From: UBA287 sp034190325
GTDB taxonomy: Archaea > Thermoplasmatota > UBA186 > UBA287
Reading direction: 5' to 3'
Assembly (NCBI GenBank): GCA_034190325.1
Contig: JAXHST010000061.1
Coordinates: 1-24,780 of the forward strand
DNA length: 24,780 nt
The notes under the pieces were generated by a model. That model saw only the letters and a list, made by a program, of their open reading frames with translations, did not search any database and had not been told where the DNA came from. Position 1 is the first letter of the stretch. Each line of letters starts with the position of its first letter. The translations under genes and the position numbers were made by a program. This document shows positions 8,289 through 15,603 of the stretch, one piece after another.

Positions 8289-10220
8289 ATGGTGGAAGGG
8301 CAGGATTTTGTACCATATGTTCCGGCAGAAAAAAGGATAGCCGAGTTTACGATAAAAGCTGTTCTGGTAGGAATATTGCTGACCCTACTCTTTGGGGTGG
8401 CTAATGTCTATCTCGGCCTTTATGCAGGTATGACTGTGTCTGCAAGCATACCGGCTGCTGTGATCTCGATGGGAATACTTAAAGCATTTAAAGAGAGCAC
8501 AATTCTTGAGAATAATATGGCCCAGACCATAGCAAGCGCTGGTGAATCTCTTGCAGCTGGCTTGATATTTACTATGCCTGCGCTCGTGATTGTGGGTGCA
8601 TGGTCTGATTTTGAGTACTGGCCTATAGTTTTCATATCTCTTCTTGGCGGTGCTTTAGGTATTCTTTTCATGATACCTTTGAGGAGAGCCCTCATCATTG
8701 AGGAGGAAGAGCTCATATACCCGGAAGGGGTAGCATGTGATAAAGTGCTTGAAGTAGGAGACAGAGGGGGTGTGGGTGTAAAATATGTCTTTACAGCCCT
8801 TGGTATAGGTGTGATTTTCAAATTTCTTGTCTTGTGGGCAAAAGTAATAAAAGGGACGGTTGAAGGTGCCATACATGTTGGAAGGAGCATTTTCTACTTT
8901 GGGAGTGACATGTCCCTTGCGCTCGTCGGTGTTGGTTACATCGTTGGCTTTAATATAGCAACTTTAATCCTGATAGGGGGGGCAATGGCATATCTGGTAG
9001 GAATACCAGTATATGCATATCTAAACGCTGCAGATTTTGTAGGAATGAGCGCTCTTGAAGCAACCAATGAAATCTGGGGGAATAATATAAGGTTTATGGG
9101 TATTGGAGCGATGATAGTTGGAGGCATATGGTCTATAATATCAGCAAGACACGGGATAGCTTCAGGCATAAGAAAAGCCATAGGGGGATACTCTCATAAG
9201 GGTGAAGTGGAGAGGCCCCTCAGAACAGACACAGATCTACCTATGAACTATGTGCTCATCGCGTTGATACCAGTGATCCTTGGCATATTTTTCCTATACT
9301 TCTGGGTTCTTGATGGGGTATCCATAAGCCTGGTGGCGACTGTGGCTATGGTAATAATGGGATTCTTCTTTGTTGCTGTATCTAGCTACATTGTAGGGCT
9401 TGTTGGCAGCTCCAATAATCCTGTCTCTGGAATGACCATATGTACAGTGCTCTTTACAGCTCTGCTTATGGTTGTGTTCGGTATGACAGGAATGCAGGGG
9501 CTCATAGCCACCATGCTTGTTGCAGGCATCGTATGTGTGGCGGCATGCACCGCCGGGGATATCTCACAGGATCTCAAGACAGGGTATCTTGTAGGTGCAA
9601 CACCAAGAAATCAGCAGATAGGGCAGCTTATAGGCGTCATAGCACCGGCATTCTTAATGCCATTCTTTCTTTCACTGCTCCTTAATGCCTATGGGTTTAT
9701 GGGTATGGAAGCGGGAGTTGTAGTGGGAGGAACCGCTGGTGAGGTGCCTCTGAAAGCTCCCCAGGCTACGCTCTTTGCAAGCATAACAAACACGATATTC
9801 ACAGGGCAAGAGCTACCATGGGATATGATAGGAATCGGAGCGGTCATAGGTGTGGTGCTCATAATCATGGATGTCTTTCTCAAGAAGGCGAACTCATCTT
9901 TCAGAACCCATGTTATGCCGGTTGCGGTCGGTTTGTATCTTCCACTCAGTCTAGATGTTCCAATATTCATCGGAGGTATACTAAAGAGCATAGTAAAGAG
10001 ACTTGCGGGCAAAGGTTATGAAGAAGCTGATCACAGAGGGGTGCTCACTTCCTCTGGTTTCATCGCTGGAGAAGCTCTCACCGGAATTATAGTTGCCGGG
10101 CTTATAGTCGCAGACATCACAATGGAACCGGTTATAGAGAGTTCTGTGCTCTCTATATTCCTGTTTGCATTGCCTCTGATATTCCTGATATGGATAGCGC
10201 TGAAAGGAAAGAGAGCCTGA
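8289..10220 (+). CDS. OPT family oligopeptide transporter
   Basis: This 643-residue polytopic membrane protein belongs to the oligopeptide transporter (OPT/YSL) superfamily, which imports small peptides, metal chelates or related solutes by cation coupling. The sequence is almost entirely hydrophobic segments separated by short loops, about 14-16 membrane spans. It has the family features GVANVYLGLYAGMTVSASIPAAV near the N-terminus (quoted in part: NVYLGLYAGMTVS) and SSNNPVSGMT in the middle. Substrate cannot be read from sequence. The start at 8289 is chosen because a TATA box is about 25 nt upstream and the protein then begins with the usual short cytoplasmic tail. The last 31 nt overlap a PqqD-like gene, so the two are probably translated together. 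Confidence 0.92.
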   Translation: MVEGQDFVPYVPAEKRIAEFTIKAVLVGILLTLLFGVANVYLGLYAGMTVSASIPAAVISMGILKAFKESTILENNMAQTIASAGESLAAGLIFTMPALVIVGAWSDFEYWPIVFISLLGGALGILFMIPLRRALIIEEEELIYPEGVACDKVLEVGDRGGVGVKYVFTALGIGVIFKFLVLWAKVIKGTVEGAIHVGRSIFYFGSDMSLALVGVGYIVGFNIATLILIGGAMAYLVGIPVYAYLNAADFVGMSALEATNEIWGNNIRFMGIGAMIVGGIWSIISARHGIASGIRKAIGGYSHKGEVERPLRTDTDLPMNYVLIALIPVILGIFFLYFWVLDGVSISLVATVAMVIMGFFFVAVSSYIVGLVGSSNNPVSGMTICTVLFTALLMVVFGMTGMQGLIATMLVAGIVCVAACTAGDISQDLKTGYLVGATPRNQQIGQLIGVIAPAFLMPFFLSLLLNAYGFMGMEAGVVVGGTAGEVPLKAPQATLFASITNTIFTGQELPWDMIGIGAVIGVVLIIMDVFLKKANSSFRTHVMPVAVGLYLPLSLDVPIFIGGILKSIVKRLAGKGYEEADHRGVLTSSGFIAGEALTGIIVAGLIVADITMEPVIESSVLSIFLFALPLIFLIWIALKGKRA

Positions 10221-10534
10221 ACCTGCTAGATCTCAAGCCCTCCAGGAAAAAAGAGTGGCATGTAGAGGAAGGTAGAGTTATAATAAGCATGCCACGATTC
10301 AGGAGCGGGATCGGAAAAAGGTTTGCCAGGCTCATGGGTAGAGAAGAGAACTATAGAGTCAAACTCGATAGGATCTCATCATTTGTGTGGGAACAGTGTG
10401 ATGGTAAAAAGAGCGTGGCGGAGATAGCCGAGGCGCTAAAAGAGAAGTTTGGGGATGATGTAGAGCCACTGTACGGGAGGTTGAGCAAGCTCCTTGAGCT
10501 TCTTGAAAAAAATGGGATCATAGATTTCAGATAA
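10190..10534 (+). CDS. PqqD-like (RRE-fold) small protein
   Basis: A 114-residue protein whose C-terminal ~75 residues match the PqqD superfamily: a beta-strand region followed by VKLDRISSFVWEQCDGKKSVAEIAEAL and a final helix that leads to LEKNGIIDF (quoted in parts). PqqD domains are winged-helix peptide-binding modules, known as RiPP recognition elements when they present a precursor peptide to a modifying enzyme. No radical SAM or other RiPP-maturation gene lies next to it, so that role is not shown here. The ATG at 10190 is inside the OPT gene (31-nt overlap), implying coupled expression with the transporter. In archaea stand-alone PqqD-like proteins are common and mostly uncharacterised. 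Confidence 0.75.
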   Translation: MDSAERKESLNLLDLKPSRKKEWHVEEGRVIISMPRFRSGIGKRFARLMGREENYRVKLDRISSFVWEQCDGKKSVAEIAEALKEKFGDDVEPLYGRLSKLLELLEKNGIIDFR

Positions 10535-10537
10535 TTT

Positions 10538-10545
10538 CTTAAATG
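10538..10545 (+). promoter_or_regulatory. TATA-like box for tRNA-His
   Basis: CTTAAATG is centred about 24-25 nt before the G-1 of the tRNA, in the short gap after the PqqD-like gene. Confidence 0.4.
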
Positions 10546-10565
10546 GAGAGCACATTTTCTTTTAT

Positions 10566-10637
10566 GGCCGGGGTGGGGTAAAGGTAGCCTTGAGGCCTGT
10601 GGAGCCTCCAGTCCGGGTTCGAGTCCCGGCCTCGGCC
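10566..10637 (+). tRNA. tRNA-His (anticodon GUG) with encoded G-1
   Basis: The cloverleaf folds completely. The acceptor stem is GCCGGGG (10567-10573) with CCTCGGC (10630-10636), the D-stem GGGT/GCCT, and the anticodon stem GAGGC/GCCTC with loop CTGTGGA, giving anticodon GTG at 10599-10601. The T-stem is CCGGG/CCCGG with loop TTCGAGT. The extra G at 10566 pairs with C73 at 10637, the G-1:C73 identity pair of histidine tRNAs, here encoded in the genome. The 3' CCA is not encoded in full (only CA follows C73). No intron. Confidence 0.96.
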
Positions 10638-10642
10638 CATAA

Positions 10643-10652
10643 CTTATATATA
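10643..10652 (+). promoter_or_regulatory. TATA box for the 83-aa protein
   Basis: CTTATATATA is just after tRNA-His and is centred about 26 nt before GTG 10674. It decides the start of the small gene and indicates a leaderless message. Confidence 0.6.
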
Positions 10653-10673
10653 TCGGCAAGTTCTTTTTCTATT

Positions 10674-10925
10674 GTGGGAAGAAAGAAACGTAAGCAGGTA
10701 GTAAAATATAAAAGAAAGCCAGAGAGCGTGAGGATCTTTGAGAACGCAACCAAGGAATTTCCTGAGTGCACAGGCACATATCCTGACTGCCCGGAGGTTG
10801 TCGATGTATCAAAGGATCCATGCATGCACTGTCCTGTATTTTTAGAGAGCAAGCATAAAAAGAGCTATCTAAACAAAAACAAAAATAAAAACAAAAAGGA
10901 AGAAGAAACGAAACAGGAAATATAG
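10674..10925 (+). CDS. Small basic hypothetical protein with four cysteines
   Basis: An 83-residue product that I do not recognise. It begins with a very basic segment (GRKKRKQVVKYKRKP). Four cysteines follow in ECTGTYPDC and DPCMHCPVF, spaced C-x6-C and C-x2-C, which could bind a metal. The tail is low-complexity, made of repeated Asn-Lys (KNKNKNKK) and ending with EEETKQEI; the DNA there (about 10870-10898) is a run of A-tracts interrupted by C. The GTG start is chosen because a TATA box is 26 nt upstream. The open frame extends back through tRNA-His, which cannot be coding. It could bind nucleic acid, judged only by charge and the Cys pairs. Confidence 0.65.
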   Translation: MGRKKRKQVVKYKRKPESVRIFENATKEFPECTGTYPDCPEVVDVSKDPCMHCPVFLESKHKKSYLNKNKNKNKKEEETKQEI

Positions 10926-10943
10926 AGAAGCTCTTTCCTATTT

Positions 10944-12086
10944 ATGGTATTGACCAGAGCTATGGTCTTGTTGGTGCCTATGTTTGTGCTGGGAGCTATA
11001 TTCTCTGGCGAGCAGGCAAGCAGGCCCAGAGCGAGAGATGTGGGAATAGACATAGGGATCTTTGCTCCCGGGGAGTTTAATGCAATAACAGATGTTGCAG
11101 GAGTGCTCGTAGGGCAAAAGACAATAATCAGGGGAAAGAACATAAGAACTGGCGTTACTGCTATTCTCCCCCATTCAGGCAATCTTTTCAAAGAGAAGGT
11201 TCAGGGAGCAATATTCTGCGGTAATGGGTTTGGCAAACTGATGGGCTATACACAGGTCAAGGAGCTTGGAACCATCGAAACCCCTATCCTGCTCACAAAT
11301 ACGCTCAGTGTACCTCAGGTAGCGGATGCGGTCATAGAGTATATGCTCTCGCTTGATGGAAATGAGAATGTCAGGTCTATAAATCCTGTGGTTGGGGAGA
11401 CAAATGATGGTTATCTGAATGATATAAGAGCTAGAGCTGTGACAAAATATGATGTATTTGATGCAATTAAAAGAGCAAAAAGCGGACCTGTAGAAGAAGG
11501 ATCTGTTGGTGCAGGTACAGGCACTATGTGCTTGGGCTGGAAAGGTGGCATAGGAACGAGCTCAAGGGTCCTTCCAAAGGAGATGGGAGGTTACACCGTT
11601 GGTGTTCTTGTTCAGACAAACTTTGGAGGCACACTCAGCGTAAATGGCGCTCCTGTTGGCAGGGAGCTAGGAAACTTTATGTACGCAAAGGAGCAGGAAG
11701 GGTCATGCATGATCGTTGTTGCAACCGATGCGCCGCTTACGGCTAAGGATCTAGAAAGGCTTGCGAGCAGGGCGCTATACGGTCTTGCCAGAGCAGGGGG
11801 CTTTGGCTCAAACGGAAGCGGGGATTACGTGATAGCATTCTCTACCGCAAACAGGATAGAGGATAGCCCTGCTAGCAGCACAAGGGAGGAAAAGGTAATG
11901 AACAGTGATTATCTCTCACCACTCTTCTGTGCTGTTGTTGAAGCTACCGAAGAGGCTATAATCAACTCTCTATTAAAGGCAACAATTGTTAAAGGATTTA
12001 AAGGAGCTGTAGAGGCAATACCTGTTGATAAGGTGGTTGAGATCTGTGAAGAGCACAAAGCTCTTAACTGGGGTTCTATCTATTGA
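10944..12086 (+). CDS. P1 family peptidase (DmpA/BapA-like aminopeptidase) with N-terminal signal sequence
   Basis: The family comprises self-processing Ntn-type aminopeptidases that act on short peptides, D-amino-acid amides or beta-peptides. This 380-residue protein has an N-terminal hydrophobic segment (residues about 7-22), so it is probably exported. The mature part shows the family segments ITDVAGVLVGQ, INPVVGETNDGYLND and NGAPVGREL. The predicted autocleavage site is EGS-CMIVVATDAPL: Ser254 would become the N-terminal nucleophile of the beta chain by analogy with Ser250 of DmpA. GGFGSNGSGDYVIAFSTAN follows (in family position). Length is normal. A weak TATA-like AAATATAG is about 23 nt before the ATG. 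It ends 6 bases before the convergent permease gene. Confidence 0.9.
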   Translation: MVLTRAMVLLVPMFVLGAIFSGEQASRPRARDVGIDIGIFAPGEFNAITDVAGVLVGQKTIIRGKNIRTGVTAILPHSGNLFKEKVQGAIFCGNGFGKLMGYTQVKELGTIETPILLTNTLSVPQVADAVIEYMLSLDGNENVRSINPVVGETNDGYLNDIRARAVTKYDVFDAIKRAKSGPVEEGSVGAGTGTMCLGWKGGIGTSSRVLPKEMGGYTVGVLVQTNFGGTLSVNGAPVGRELGNFMYAKEQEGSCMIVVATDAPLTAKDLERLASRALYGLARAGGFGSNGSGDYVIAFSTANRIEDSPASSTREEKVMNSDYLSPLFCAVVEATEEAIINSLLKATIVKGFKGAVEAIPVDKVVEICEEHKALNWGSIY

Positions 12087-12092
12087 TCCTTC

Positions 12093-13448
12093 TCAGAGCG
12101 TTAGAAGGATCTGTGTTACAATGGGTGCAGCAACAAGTATCATAAATAGGAGCCCGAGGGAAACTCCAGCCTTTACCAGAGCTCCAGAGATTATGCTAAC
12201 AAGCAGAACTCCAAAGATACCTGCTATGCCTGCATCATCGTAAGCCAGAAGTAGAACAATTGCTATAAACAGCGCATAAAGAGCTTCCGCAGAAACGTGT
12301 TTGAAGAGGAAGAGCGCTATTTTCCTGGAGTATCTCAGAAGCACAGGATAGACTATGAGAAGAGAGATCGTTGCAGCAATGAGAGCAATGATCGCCAGAT
12401 ACCATATGGAATATGACGACAGATAGCTACTGGCGCTCATGCCCTTGCCCAGATCAAGAAAGAAGGGGCCAGCAGGGCCAGCGCTCATGGGCCCTGTTGC
12501 TGCACCTATCACAACCAGGGGTATAACTATCCCTCCAATATAAGCAGCATTTTTTATTCCATCCCTGACAGTGTATGCCAGCACAGAAGCTTCTACTTCA
12601 TTCTTCTTTGTGGTTTTCAACAGATCTCCGAAAAGGATAGTCAGTCCGACGGGAGATATCACAGTGGCTAAAAAAGTGCTTAATGTACCGAATATTGTCG
12701 TATATATGGTCTCTTCCTTTGTGACATGCTTAAAAGGATTAAGCGATATTTTACCTATGGGATGAAGTCTCACCTCCAGCTTTCCTTCTCTCTCTATGCT
12801 TTTTCTGTAGTCTTTCATAAAAGAGGAGAAGAGCTCGAGCATCATTGGGCCTATGGTTATACCCAGGAAGAAGCTTATTGAAACTGGTTTTCCATATATG
12901 CCACGAAGCCCCTCAACAAGAAGGGCGAATGAAGGGATTATGAGAAAAGCTAGCACTTTATTCTTTGAGGATGTGGCAATTATAATAAGCCCTGCAAATA
13001 GTATCCAGAACCACCTTGGCACGCCTACACCAGCTATAAGGTTTTCAGCCCCAAGCCAGTCGGTAAAGGGCATGAGAAAATATGAGAGGGAAAAGGCAAC
13101 AGCTATTGCAACATAGGTGCCTATAACGCTCGAAACAATCCCTTTTCTCAGGATAACATCTGCTAAACCATTCTTCTTTGCAATAATAGCGTCTGGCACC
13201 TGAGGCACTGCCATAACACCCCCGGGTATGCCCATCAGGGCTACAGGTATGGAATCTGAGGTCTTGAAAGCGACTATCGCACCTATGAACCATGCAAAAA
13301 CCAGAACAGGATCCATACCAGAGATCAAAAGAATCATCGCTATAGGTGCCATCGTTGCAGTTTCATCAGTTCCGGGTAAGAAACCAATGAGCATGTAAAA
13401 GACTGCAGAGAGCATTATGAGCAAGAGCATGAGTAAGATCTCACTCAC
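12093..13448 (-). CDS. TctA-like (DUF112) tripartite tricarboxylate-type permease
   Basis: A 451-residue membrane protein with about 11-12 hydrophobic segments. It matches archaeal members of the TctA large permease family: an N-terminal GFLPGTDETATMAPIA segment, then IPVALMGIPGGVMAVPQ, with the internal duplication repeated further on (GIVIPLVVIGAATGPMSAGP, quoted in part). Bacterial TctA imports citrate or other carboxylates with TctB and a periplasmic binding protein TctC. The substrate here is unknown. It overlaps the upstream 67-aa gene by 4 nt. No TctC-type gene is present; the nearest binding protein upstream is of the unrelated oligopeptide class. The protein is shorter than the usual ~500 residues. 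Confidence 0.85.
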   Translation of the reverse strand: MSEILLMLLLIMLSAVFYMLIGFLPGTDETATMAPIAMILLISGMDPVLVFAWFIGAIVAFKTSDSIPVALMGIPGGVMAVPQVPDAIIAKKNGLADVILRKGIVSSVIGTYVAIAVAFSLSYFLMPFTDWLGAENLIAGVGVPRWFWILFAGLIIIATSSKNKVLAFLIIPSFALLVEGLRGIYGKPVSISFFLGITIGPMMLELFSSFMKDYRKSIEREGKLEVRLHPIGKISLNPFKHVTKEETIYTTIFGTLSTFLATVISPVGLTILFGDLLKTTKKNEVEASVLAYTVRDGIKNAAYIGGIVIPLVVIGAATGPMSAGPAGPFFLDLGKGMSASSYLSSYSIWYLAIIALIAATISLLIVYPVLLRYSRKIALFLFKHVSAEALYALFIAIVLLLAYDDAGIAGIFGVLLVSIISGALVKAGVSLGLLFMILVAAPIVTQILLTL

Positions 13449-13648
13449 TCCTTCACCTCCCTTTTTGGCTTAGTGATGAGCGCTGAAACTCCAAAGCCTA
13501 TGAAAGCCCCAACAAGCCCGAATGTTATTCGCATGGTTGGCACAGGAGAGAAAAAATAGAGAAGGAAGGCGCAGGCTGCGCATACAGGAACGCAGATAGC
13601 AAGATCTTTGAGAGATACATATTCACTGTAAAGCTCGATATATGCCAT
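13445..13648 (-). CDS. Two-helix membrane protein, possible minimal TctB partner
   Basis: A 67-residue protein with two predicted membrane spans (about 17-34 and 40-58) and a charged C-terminal tail (TKPKREVKE). It overlaps the permease gene by 4 nt and has its own TATA-like box about 27 nt before the ATG, so it is the first gene of a two-gene operon. Position and topology suggest the small membrane subunit of a TctA-type transporter, but normal TctB has about four spans and 140-160 residues, so this would be a half-size version. Sequence similarity alone would not reveal the relation. Confidence 0.7.
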   Translation of the reverse strand: MAYIELYSEYVSLKDLAICVPVCAACAFLLYFFSPVPTMRITFGLVGAFIGFGVSALITKPKREVKE

Positions 13649-13670
13649 GGAGGTAGTGGAATTTGCAGTA

Positions 13671-13678
13671 CATAAAAA
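13671..13678 (-). promoter_or_regulatory. TATA-like box for the TctB/TctA-like operon
   Basis: On the minus strand this reads TTTTTATG, centred about 27 nt before ATG 13648, fitting a leaderless transcript. Confidence 0.5.
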
Positions 13679-13686
13679 TTGCTTGC

Positions 13687-13745
13687 TTTGTGGATATAAG
13701 AAAAAATAAGAAAAAAATAAAGATAAAATAAGAAAAAAAAGAAAA
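13687..13745 (-). terminator. Poly-T terminator region after the peptide-binding protein gene
   Basis: On the minus strand, directly after the stop at 13760, there is a succession of T-runs (up to eight T) separated by short interruptions, covering most of the 111-base gap. Oligo-T tracts of this kind terminate archaeal transcription without a hairpin. Confidence 0.6.
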
Positions 13746-13759
13746 GAGGGGAGCTTATT

Positions 13760-15364
13760 TTACGCCTTTGTCACATACTTGAATTGATATCCTCCAACAG
13801 GGTAATAGGCAAAGCCATTAACCCACTTACCAGCAGCTATATTGCCCTCTGGCACGTACATGTGTATGTATGGGCAATCTTCATTTATGATCTCCTGAGC
13901 ATCACGGTAAAGCTGTTTAAGCTTTGCTTCATCCGTTTCGCTCATTATCTGTTCTATTAGCTCATCCACCTCAGGGTTGTTGTACCTTGCGCTGTTCCCC
14001 CCGGGGCCAACATTATCGCTGTGGCATAGAGGGTAAAGCATATTATCACCTGCCGGATAATCCGCCTGCCAGCCAAGAAATCCTATCTGGAATCCTCCCG
14101 TATCTGTGGCATCAAGCCATGCTGGCCAGGATAGTGGCTGTATCTCCACATTTATGCCCAAATCTTTCATCTGCGACTGGAATATGACTCCAACCCTCTG
14201 CCTTACAGGATTTCCTTCGTTATAGGAATACACTAAGGATATGTTCCTCATGCCATCATTGCCTTTTGAAAATCCTGCCTGATCCAGGAGCTGATTTGCT
14301 TTTTTGGGGTCATAATCATACCCTTTTGTGGTCTCATCATACCCTATCATGCCTGGTGGCACCATAGCTCTTATCCTTTTTCCATGCCCGCGCATAACGC
14401 CATCTATGAAAGCATCATAGTCTATACCATAGGCTATTGCCTGCCTCACAACCTTGTTGTTTAGCGGTGCTTTCTCTGTATTTATTGTTAAGTGCTGTCT
14501 TGTAAAGACATAGTTAGACTGCACTATCTTTACCCTTGGATTCCCCTGCTTGAGTATCCTATCTATATCTTCTATTGTAAGGCCTTCAGCTATGTCTATG
14601 TCTCCGCCCTGAAGGTTCATCCACTGGGTTGTTGGCTCCTTTATTGTTCTTATTATAACTCTGTTTAAGGATGGCTTCTGCCCCCAGTATTTATCATTTC
14701 TTCTAAGAATAACCTCGCTTCCCTGGGTCCACTTCTCAAGCGTGAATGGGCCGGTGCCCACCATGTTCGTGTTCATCCATTGATTTATTGTGTTTGCTTC
14801 AACCCCACCATGCTGCTCAACAGCAGTAGGGCTGACTATGGCGCAGACCGAGTGAGCAAGAACCTGCAAGAATGGTTGATATGGGTGCTTTAGCCTTATC
14901 TCTACTGTATACTCATCAACGGCTCTTGAGCCATCATAGGCTACACCGAGAACAGGCCCATAAGGCCCGAGGTTCATCTTCTTTGCTCTCTCAAAAGAAT
15001 AGACGACAGCGCTTGCGTTGAACCTTGTCCCATCATGAAAAGTCGCATTCTTTCTGAGTTTGAAAGTGTATGTCATTCCATCCTTACTTATGTCCCAGCT
15101 CTCTGCGAGGGCAGGAACAATCTCCGGGGTCCACTTCCCATCAACTATCTTATAGTCAACGAGCTTCTCGTAGACGTTGTCAATTATCATAGAACTTGCA
15201 GTATCATAAGCCTTTGCTGGATCGAGGTCTCTCGGATCCCCTATCGCACCAAACACAAGAACATCCTTAGGTGTTCTGTAGGCATACTGCTGTCCTCCTG
15301 CACTGCTGCTCAGCATAGCCAGAGCTACGAGCAGCGTTGCTGCAAAACAGATCAAAGATTTCAT
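13760..15364 (-). CDS. Peptide/nickel-type ABC transporter substrate-binding protein (SBP_bac_5)
   Basis: A 534-residue extracellular solute-binding protein of the DppA/OppA family. It has an N-terminal Sec-type signal (basic MK, hydrophobic 5-20, then SSSAGG), but no Cys lipobox and no C-terminal membrane anchor. The family pattern follows: DPRDLDPAKAYD, LAESWDISKDGMTYTFKLRK, FHDGTRFNASAVVYSF, VGTGPFTLEKW, and QADYPAGDNMLYPL near the C-terminus. Such proteins deliver peptides or similar ligands to an ABC permease, but no permease or ATPase gene lies nearby, so it is an orphan or the others are elsewhere. Upstream are a TATA-like AT-rich element and a GGTGG sequence before the ATG. A poly-T region ends the transcript. 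Confidence 0.92.
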   Translation of the reverse strand: MKSLICFAATLLVALAMLSSSAGGQQYAYRTPKDVLVFGAIGDPRDLDPAKAYDTASSMIIDNVYEKLVDYKIVDGKWTPEIVPALAESWDISKDGMTYTFKLRKNATFHDGTRFNASAVVYSFERAKKMNLGPYGPVLGVAYDGSRAVDEYTVEIRLKHPYQPFLQVLAHSVCAIVSPTAVEQHGGVEANTINQWMNTNMVGTGPFTLEKWTQGSEVILRRNDKYWGQKPSLNRVIIRTIKEPTTQWMNLQGGDIDIAEGLTIEDIDRILKQGNPRVKIVQSNYVFTRQHLTINTEKAPLNNKVVRQAIAYGIDYDAFIDGVMRGHGKRIRAMVPPGMIGYDETTKGYDYDPKKANQLLDQAGFSKGNDGMRNISLVYSYNEGNPVRQRVGVIFQSQMKDLGINVEIQPLSWPAWLDATDTGGFQIGFLGWQADYPAGDNMLYPLCHSDNVGPGGNSARYNNPEVDELIEQIMSETDEAKLKQLYRDAQEIINEDCPYIHMYVPEGNIAAGKWVNGFAYYPVGGYQFKYVTKA

Positions 15365-15395
15365 CTTTCCACCCAGAGTACATAAATCTAGCCAT

Positions 15396-15403
15396 ATTTA
15401 TTT
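15396..15403 (-). promoter_or_regulatory. TATA-like box for the peptide-binding protein gene
   Basis: Minus-strand AAATAAAT lies about 35 nt before the ATG at 15364. Transcription would begin about 10 nt before the start codon, leaving a short leader with GGGTGG. A second AT-rich element at 15380-15388 is closer and is an alternative. Confidence 0.35.
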
Positions 15404-15436
15404 TTTTCTTTTGTTTTGTATGTTTAAGGTCTTTCC

Positions 15437-15452
15437 AACGAAAATTTTTGTT
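15437..15452. promoter_or_regulatory. Near-palindrome upstream of the peptide-binding protein gene
   Basis: AACGAAAA is followed at once by TTTTTGTT, an inverted repeat with one G-T mismatch over 16 bases. It lies about 35-50 bases upstream of the likely TATA box of the minus-strand gene and could be an operator. No regulator is identified. Confidence 0.25.
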
Positions 15453-15470
15453 AGAACTTCGGATCAAGGC

Positions 15471-15484
15471 CTAATTTTAATTAG
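15471..15484. promoter_or_regulatory. 14-base inverted repeat between the binding-protein gene and tRNA-Ser
   Basis: CTAATT-TT-AATTAG is a perfect 6-bp inverted repeat with a 2-nt spacer. It sits in the 239-base gap that also holds the near-palindrome at 15437 and the upstream region of tRNA-Ser. Operator-like; function not shown. Confidence 0.25.
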
Positions 15485-15603
15485 CCCCTGACTCCAGAGC
15501 GCTCCGGTAAATAGTAAAGAATCTCTGGATCTGATTGGGATCTAAATGCCAGCCTGTTTTCAGAGGAGCAAATTAGAAATTCTTTGAGTGTTTTTTGCTT
15601 TAA

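Noticed and set aside
10590..10673. N-terminal extension of the 83-aa gene through tRNA-His
   Set aside because: The extension overlaps the tRNA and lies upstream of the gene's TATA box; GTG 10674 is a better start.
10870..10898. Direct A-tract repeats as a possible CRISPR or phase-variable array
   Set aside because: They are a short simple-sequence run encoding the Asn-Lys tail of the 83-aa protein, without spacers.
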